In this document: positions 63,602-64,000 of the stretch, piece by piece | Numbering within the stretch: the first letter of the stretch is position 1 | Layout of the letters: each line of letters begins with the position of its first letter | Assembly: GCF_016785945.1 (NCBI RefSeq) | Contig: NZ_JAEMEF010000018.1 | Location: forward strand, 1 to 64,000 | Direction of reading: 5' to 3' | Source of the DNA: Olleya sediminilitoris | GTDB taxonomy: Bacteria; Bacteroidota; Bacteroidia; Flavobacteriales; Flavobacteriaceae | DNA: 64,000 nt | The notes under the pieces: generated by a model | The model's database searches: none | The model's input: the letters and a program-made list of their open reading frames with translations, nothing else | Told to the model about the DNA's origin: nothing | Position numbers and translations under genes: made by a program

Positions 63602-64000
63602 CTTTTTTTATTTCCGTTTCTATTAATTTTCCATCTTTCCAAGTCTCAATTTTTGTTATTTCTCCTTTGGAATTATAGAAATATTGTTTGTCAATTGGTT
63701 TGTCGTCTTTAAAAATTCCCTCGTATTTTGTATTTCCATTTTCGTAAAATTCACGATAAATTCCGTTTTTATCGAGGTCAATAATTTCAGATTCCGTTTT
63801 TAAAAATCCGTTCGGATAATATTCTTTGAAACTCTCTTTTTCTATGTCATCTTTTAACTCTTGGATTACTCTTTGAATTTTTAATGAACCGTCTTCATAA
63901 TATTCCGTTTCGACAGTTCTTTTTAAATCGTGTCCATCGTGTTCAGAATATTCATAAGAGTAAGTTGAGATTTTTTCCAAAAGTCCGTTTTCATAGAATT
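63591..64000 (-). CDS. MORN/YwqK-type repeat protein, N-terminally cut by the window end
   Basis: The frame stays open to the window edge; the TTG at 63980 is not a credible start, since the preceding codons read FYENGLLEK, one more repeat unit. Repeats: YYEDGSLKIQRVI, YYPNGFLKTESEI, FYENGNTKYEGIF, YFYNSKGEITKIE, i.e. the toxin-antitoxin-like YwqK/MORN_2 pattern (YxxNGxxxxE). No catalytic motif seen. It is the eighth cassette gene; its upstream box lies outside the window. Function unknown. Confidence 0.75.
   Translation of the reverse strand, partial: FYENGLLEKISTYSYEYSEHDGHDLKRTVETEYYEDGSLKIQRVIQELKDDIEKESFKEYYPNGFLKTESEIIDLDKNGIYREFYENGNTKYEGIFKDDKPIDKQYFYNSKGEITKIETWKDGKLIETEIKKASG

Noticed and set aside
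54931-64000. Prophage or integrative conjugative element
   Set aside because: No integrase, portal, terminase, capsid, relaxase or conjugation gene is seen; genes are single, separated by palindromes or IS110 mini-elements.

Overview
The window is from a low-GC member of the Bacteroidota, almost certainly a marine Flavobacteriaceae. Supporting signs are A-rich start regions without strong Shine-Dalgarno sites, promoters with the Bacteroidota -7 box TAnnTTTG (seen before the SRP RNA and a second structured RNA), a type IX secretion C-terminal sorting domain, many SPII lipoproteins, CarboxypepD_reg-like/DUF5686 proteins, malate:quinone oxidoreductase, YtxJ-type bacilliredoxin and an exported PL7-type alginate lyase. 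The genus cannot be fixed from the sequence alone.

About 1.2-54.9 kb is ordinary chromosome. It holds a LysE-type exporter, a DUF5686 outer-membrane protein, a deoC-deoD-phosphatase-GNAT-smpB run, mqo, an exported PEP/pyruvate-binding protein and clpB. A PilJ/PAS histidine kinase with response regulator follows, then YtxJ, DUF3124, MarC and T9SS/LRR genes, fahA, glyA, several exported proteins, SRP RNA, an SDR enzyme and transaldolase preceded by a putative structured RNA. Next come DUF2452, SelO, a stress/low-oxygen-like signalling island (two universal stress proteins, a REC-CRP/FNR fusion, a PAS kinase and a flavin-binding protein), an MFS sugar porter, tRNA-Ser(UGA), a nitroreductase, a thioredoxin and a DegT aminotransferase. 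The core ends with the tpx-dgkA-ftsK-lolA-lptF/G-ribB series, katG with an ankyrin partner, the alginate lyase, and an orphan gene preceded by five tandem 11-bp repeats.

Both ends of the window are accessory DNA of one kind: 1-1181 and 54931-64000. Eight genes, all on the minus strand, sit as single-gene cassettes. In each cassette with both ends visible (seven), the gene lies between two inverted boxes of about 9-11 bp that match each other but differ between cassettes, in the form GTT(box)-gene-(complementary box)AAC. The cassettes are separated by one of two spacers: a long palindrome of 64-200 bp (four copies), or a mini-element derived from an IS110-family insertion sequence (about 577 bp; two complete copies plus separate end fragments). 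This is the logic of integron cassettes and attC sites, but the boxes are mostly not canonical and no integrase is visible. The IS110-derived elements keep a conserved non-coding left end, where IS110-group elements encode their bridge RNA, joined to only the last ~117 codons of the transposase.

Cassette cargo is mostly small lipoproteins. It also includes a GHKL-ATPase/PD-(D/E)xK nuclease fusion and a protein with a 2-TM SLATT-like tail, both plausible defence or conflict genes. A left half and a right half of the mini-element bracket the 53.7-kb core segment in the same orientation, hinting that one array was split by a rearrangement.
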